Assembly: GCA_947374125.1 (NCBI GenBank)
Contig: CANCAR010000107.1
Coordinates: 1 to 9,035 of the forward strand
Length of the DNA stretch: 9,035 nucleotides
Source: Hyphomicrobiales bacterium
GTDB taxonomy: Bacteria > Pseudomonadota > Alphaproteobacteria > Rhizobiales > Beijerinckiaceae
Direction of reading: 5' to 3'
Shown piece by piece: positions 6,877-9,035 of this stretch. How positions within the stretch are numbered: the first letter of the stretch is position 1; every line of letters begins with the position of its first letter. A program made the position numbers and the translations under genes. The notes beneath the pieces are model-generated. The model searched no databases. It had not been told where the DNA came from and saw nothing but the letters and a program-made list of their open reading frames with translations.

Positions 6877-6917
6877 TATCTATTGGTGATCGATTCGAAT
6901 TTAACCTCTGGGTCGGC

Positions 6918-7694
6918 ATGAATAGCATCAGCAATAAAGAGAAGATTTTAGTTGTCACCCCCTATTACAAAGAGGGGCGTGAGATGATCGAGCATTGTAT
7001 TGCCAGCGTGAAACGCCAAACCATGCCAACGGACCATGTCTTGGTTGCTGATGGATTTCCCCAAGCCTGGTTGGATGAAGCCCCTATACGCCATGTCAAA
7101 CTTGATCAGGCACATGGTGATTATGGCAATCTGGCGCGCGGGCTTGGTGCCCTGCTGGGTATCGCCGAGAGCTACACGGCGATTGCCTTTCTCGATGCCG
7201 ATAATTGGTTCGACGATGATCATATTGAACTATGCCTCAATACGGCAAGGCGCCACCCGAGCGCGGGGTTCATTGTCGCCCAACGCCGGTTTGTGCGCCC
7301 CGATCACAGCGTTATGGAAACGGTGACGCCGGCGGATATCCCCTATGGCGGTCATGTCGATACCAACTGCTATCTCTTCCTTCCGCGGGCCTTCCACCTT
7401 TTGCATTACTGGAGCCAGATACCCCGGCAACTCGCGAGTTTCGGCGATCATATCTTCAAGCTCATGCTCCAGAGCCGTTATCCCGAGCCGATGGTCTCGA
7501 CCGATCGGCGAACCGTCAATTATCTGTGCATGTTTGAAGGCGTCTACCGGGAAAAGGGCGAGGTACCACCCGAAGGCGCCAAACCGTATGTCGACTGGTC
7601 CATGTGTCAGAACTGGCTTGAAAGCCTAAGCGCTGACGAATTGCAGTATTATAGCGAATTGGTATCGCTCAAGCTTACGAACTCGCGGTCTTAA
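6918..7694 (+). CDS. Glycosyltransferase, GT-A fold (family 2-like)
   Basis: The 258-residue product begins with a nucleotide-sugar binding strand, KILVVTPYYKEGREMIEHCIASVKRQT, typical of family 2 glycosyltransferases. The metal-binding DxD motif follows at AFLDADNWFDD (D93-A-D95). Downstream, an acceptor-side region contains VDTNCYLF, SFGDHIFK and TVNYLCMFEGVYREKG. There is no signal peptide or membrane segment, so it is a soluble cytoplasmic enzyme likely transferring a sugar to a glycan or protein acceptor. The ATG at 6918 lacks a strong Shine-Dalgarno sequence (CTGGGTCGG is the nearest candidate). It begins 41 nt after the transposase remnant on the same strand. Its base composition resembles the hyu region rather than the AT-rich neighbour downstream, with which it converges. 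Donor and acceptor are unknown. Confidence 0.85.
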   Translation: MNSISNKEKILVVTPYYKEGREMIEHCIASVKRQTMPTDHVLVADGFPQAWLDEAPIRHVKLDQAHGDYGNLARGLGALLGIAESYTAIAFLDADNWFDDDHIELCLNTARRHPSAGFIVAQRRFVRPDHSVMETVTPADIPYGGHVDTNCYLFLPRAFHLLHYWSQIPRQLASFGDHIFKLMLQSRYPEPMVSTDRRTVNYLCMFEGVYREKGEVPPEGAKPYVDWSMCQNWLESLSADELQYYSELVSLKLTNSRS

Positions 7695-7728
7695 TTTGAT
7701 GATTATATATTAATAATGATATGCCTCT

Positions 7729-8703
7729 TTACGTTTTTTTCGACTTAGATTTATAGTATTCGTCAATAATATTTTCAATGCTAAGAAGAATAACTCGAAA
7801 GTCATCACCACTGAGATCTTGGTATTTGTTTTCATAATTGAAATAAATATTATTTTCAAATATATCTAAATCATCATTATTTTTAATTTTACCATTTGAA
7901 TAAAAATTATAAATTCGAAATAAATCGTTTGTATCTAATGCTTTATTTGAACTGATCTTGTGATACATTTCACGCCAATGAACTGATAGCAATAAATTAT
8001 TTTTCCCATATTGAGCTACATTTGCCAACCATCCAATGATCACTTTCTTCAGTAATTGATTCGCTGATCGAATTGGTGCATGATAATAACTGAGATTTTC
8101 AATGATTATCGTTTGAAGTTGACCTAATGGATCTGTAATATCATGGTTTCCAGGTTCTATAAAAATTTTAGAAATATCAATATTTTTTGATATCTTTAGT
8201 GCAGCCTTATCACCAGTTGATTTTTGATCCTTATTTTTCTGTGCAAAAATATAATCTTTTGGATAATTTTTTCTTTCGGAATTTAAGCTTATCTCCTTCG
8301 TCACCAAACAACGCCAAGGTATCGCAATTTTGGAATTTTGGTCCAGAGAGCCAAGTTTCATACGAAGTTCCGCACTCTCGCCGGGATCAATGATAAATTC
8401 ATCCGCGTCAATTGGAAAATAAATCGCAGCTCCGTGATGGTTGAAAAGTATTCTGAGCATGATCGTCATCACTTGGCTTTGAGCGTGTGCCTCGCCCGGA
8501 TTGTAAAAATGATGCAAAACTTTATTTATAAGGACGACCGCCAATCCCTCTTCAGAACATTTTTTTATAATCTCAACTGTATTGTCACTCGAATTGTGGT
8601 CATAAATATAGATCATGTCGCAGTATTTTAAATTATGACGTATAAACTGTTCAATAATATCATCTTCGTTTTTCACCATCGAAAAGCCGATTAATAACAT
8701 CAT
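7729..8703 (-). CDS. Glycosyltransferase family 2 (Glyco_tranf_2_4 type)
   Basis: This 324-residue protein carries the hallmarks of the group. They are SMVKNEDDIIEQFIRHNL (8-25), IYIYDHNSSDNTVEII (31-46), and a DxD metal site in YFPIDADEFI (D99, D101, E102). The C-terminal half is a lysine-, asparagine- and isoleucine-rich segment. It is probably cytoplasmic and acts in surface polysaccharide or protein glycosylation. Two adjacent ATGs (8703 and 8700) are possible; GGAG upstream is four bases from the first and seven from the second, so 8700 may be the true start. The gene is strongly AT-rich, unlike the genes left of 7694, suggesting horizontal origin. Only 34 nt separate its stop from that of the convergent glycosyltransferase. 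The product ends in SKSKKT, encoded across a run of seven T on the plus strand (7734-7740). Confidence 0.87.
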   Translation of the reverse strand: MMLLIGFSMVKNEDDIIEQFIRHNLKYCDMIYIYDHNSSDNTVEIIKKCSEEGLAVVLINKVLHHFYNPGEAHAQSQVMTIMLRILFNHHGAAIYFPIDADEFIIDPGESAELRMKLGSLDQNSKIAIPWRCLVTKEISLNSERKNYPKDYIFAQKNKDQKSTGDKAALKISKNIDISKIFIEPGNHDITDPLGQLQTIIIENLSYYHAPIRSANQLLKKVIIGWLANVAQYGKNNLLLSVHWREMYHKISSNKALDTNDLFRIYNFYSNGKIKNNDDLDIFENNIYFNYENKYQDLSGDDFRVILLSIENIIDEYYKSKSKKT

Positions 8704-8894
8704 AAATCTCCGCTAAACTTGAACATTACAAACCGAGCCGTGCAAAATAAATTATAAATATTTTAAATAAAACTTAATTAAAATTCAAATTATAAATTGA
8801 AAATTCGATTATTATTTTATTAATATTTCATTGATTTAATTGCTTTTATTTATAATAATAATTAAATTAGATATAGAATTATGAAAATTTTTGA
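8704..8894. other. 191-nt very AT-rich divergent intergenic region
   Basis: Between the starts of the glycosyltransferase and the methyltransferase fragment, 8761-8880 has only 11 G or C in 120 bases. Promoters for both genes must lie here, but TATAAT-like strings are so frequent that none can be singled out. Such DNA is a typical target for xenogeneic silencers (H-NS-like or, in alphaproteobacteria, MucR/Ros-type proteins), which is inference. A ten-codon frame starting at 8881 (MKIFEWKMIN) is probably not a gene. Confidence 0.6.
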
Positions 8895-9035
8895 ATGGAA
8901 AATGATAAATTGACAGATTACCAAGAAGAACAATATTTTTTTAGAAATACACTATCCGATGCCAGTTTTATGATTCCAGAGTGGCGTAAAGCCAGTGCTT
9001 GGATACAACATGCTCCGTTTGCATTTTTTATTGTG
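8895..9035 (+). CDS. Probable SAM-dependent methyltransferase, N-terminal fragment (runs off right edge)
   Basis: From the ATG at 8895 there are 47 open codons to the window end. The segment TLSDASFMIPEW followed by SAWIQHAPFAFFIV (34-47) resembles the lead-in to a class I methyltransferase found in glycan clusters, where a W..HAPFAFWLV helix is followed by a VELGT-type SAM-binding loop. That loop would lie just beyond the edge, so the call rests on the lead-in only. No strong Shine-Dalgarno site is visible. AT-rich base use matches the 7729-8703 glycosyltransferase, with which it is divergent, and both likely belong to one carbohydrate-modification locus. A run of seven T (8936-8942) lies in codons 14-16. 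Confidence 0.6.
   Translation, partial: MENDKLTDYQEEQYFFRNTLSDASFMIPEWRKASAWIQHAPFAFFIV

Larger units (their letters stand above)
6366..6906. mobile_element. Candidate IS630-like element remnant bounded by a 9-bp inverted motif
   Basis: GGTTAAATT at 6366-6374 and its reverse complement AATTTAACC at 6898-6906 flank the transposase remnant. The match is only 9 bp, and no clear TA duplication or extended terminal repeat is visible, so these may not be the true ends. The element would be about 540 bp, far shorter than a full IS630 copy, which fits internal loss of the catalytic half. Confidence 0.3.

Noticed and set aside
7695..7740. Terminator between the convergent glycosyltransferases
   Set aside because: There is a T7 run at 7734-7740, but no stable stem precedes it; the AT-rich ATTAT/ATAAT dyad is too weak.
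8881..8913. Ten-codon upstream ORF before the methyltransferase fragment
   Set aside because: It has no ribosome binding site and no coding signal, and it overlaps the better start at 8895 in another frame.

Overview
The window looks like chromosomal DNA from a Gram-negative bacterium, most likely an alphaproteobacterium. This rests on the moderately GC-rich coding style of positions 1 to about 6200, the good Shine-Dalgarno sites and the gene families present. The lineage is an inference; no rRNA or marker gene is in view. Two regions of different character meet here.

Region 1 (1-6207) is a compact catabolic locus. A LysR-type regulator (complement of <1-614, running off the left edge) is divergent from a cysteine hydrolase of the N-carbamoylsarcosine amidase/isochorismatase family (789-1484). 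Next come the two subunits of an ATP-dependent hydantoinase/oxoprolinase, hyuA (1661-3748) and hyuB (3776-5551). A second, distinct cysteine hydrolase (complement of 5572-6207) faces hyuB tail to tail. The simplest reading is a cyclic ureide pathway. HyuAB would open a hydantoin-type ring at the cost of ATP, and one or both cysteine hydrolases would then remove the carbamoyl group, as in the N-methylhydantoin to N-carbamoylsarcosine to sarcosine branch of creatinine breakdown. The exact substrate cannot be read from the sequence. The divergent gap at 615-788 holds a perfect T-N11-A dyad that fits a LysR operator. A 17-bp-stem hairpin that is not a terminator lies between the amidohydrolase and hyuA.

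Region 2 (about 6360-7694) is a junction. A 144-residue helix-turn-helix protein matches the N-terminal half of IS630-type transposases but has no DDE catalytic half. It is preceded by two 20-nt imperfect tandem repeats and followed 41 nt later by a GT-A type glycosyltransferase (6918-7694).

Region 3 (7695-9035) is strikingly AT-rich. It holds a second, convergent glycosyltransferase of the Glyco_tranf_2_4 type (complement of 7729-8703), a 191-nt extremely AT-rich divergent gap, and the first 47 codons of a probable SAM-dependent methyltransferase (8895->9035). The low GC and gene content look like the edge of a horizontally acquired surface-glycan or protein-glycosylation locus, with the transposase remnant at its border.

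No tRNA, rRNA, CRISPR array or complete insertion sequence was seen. No gene-free stretch exceeds 300 bases.
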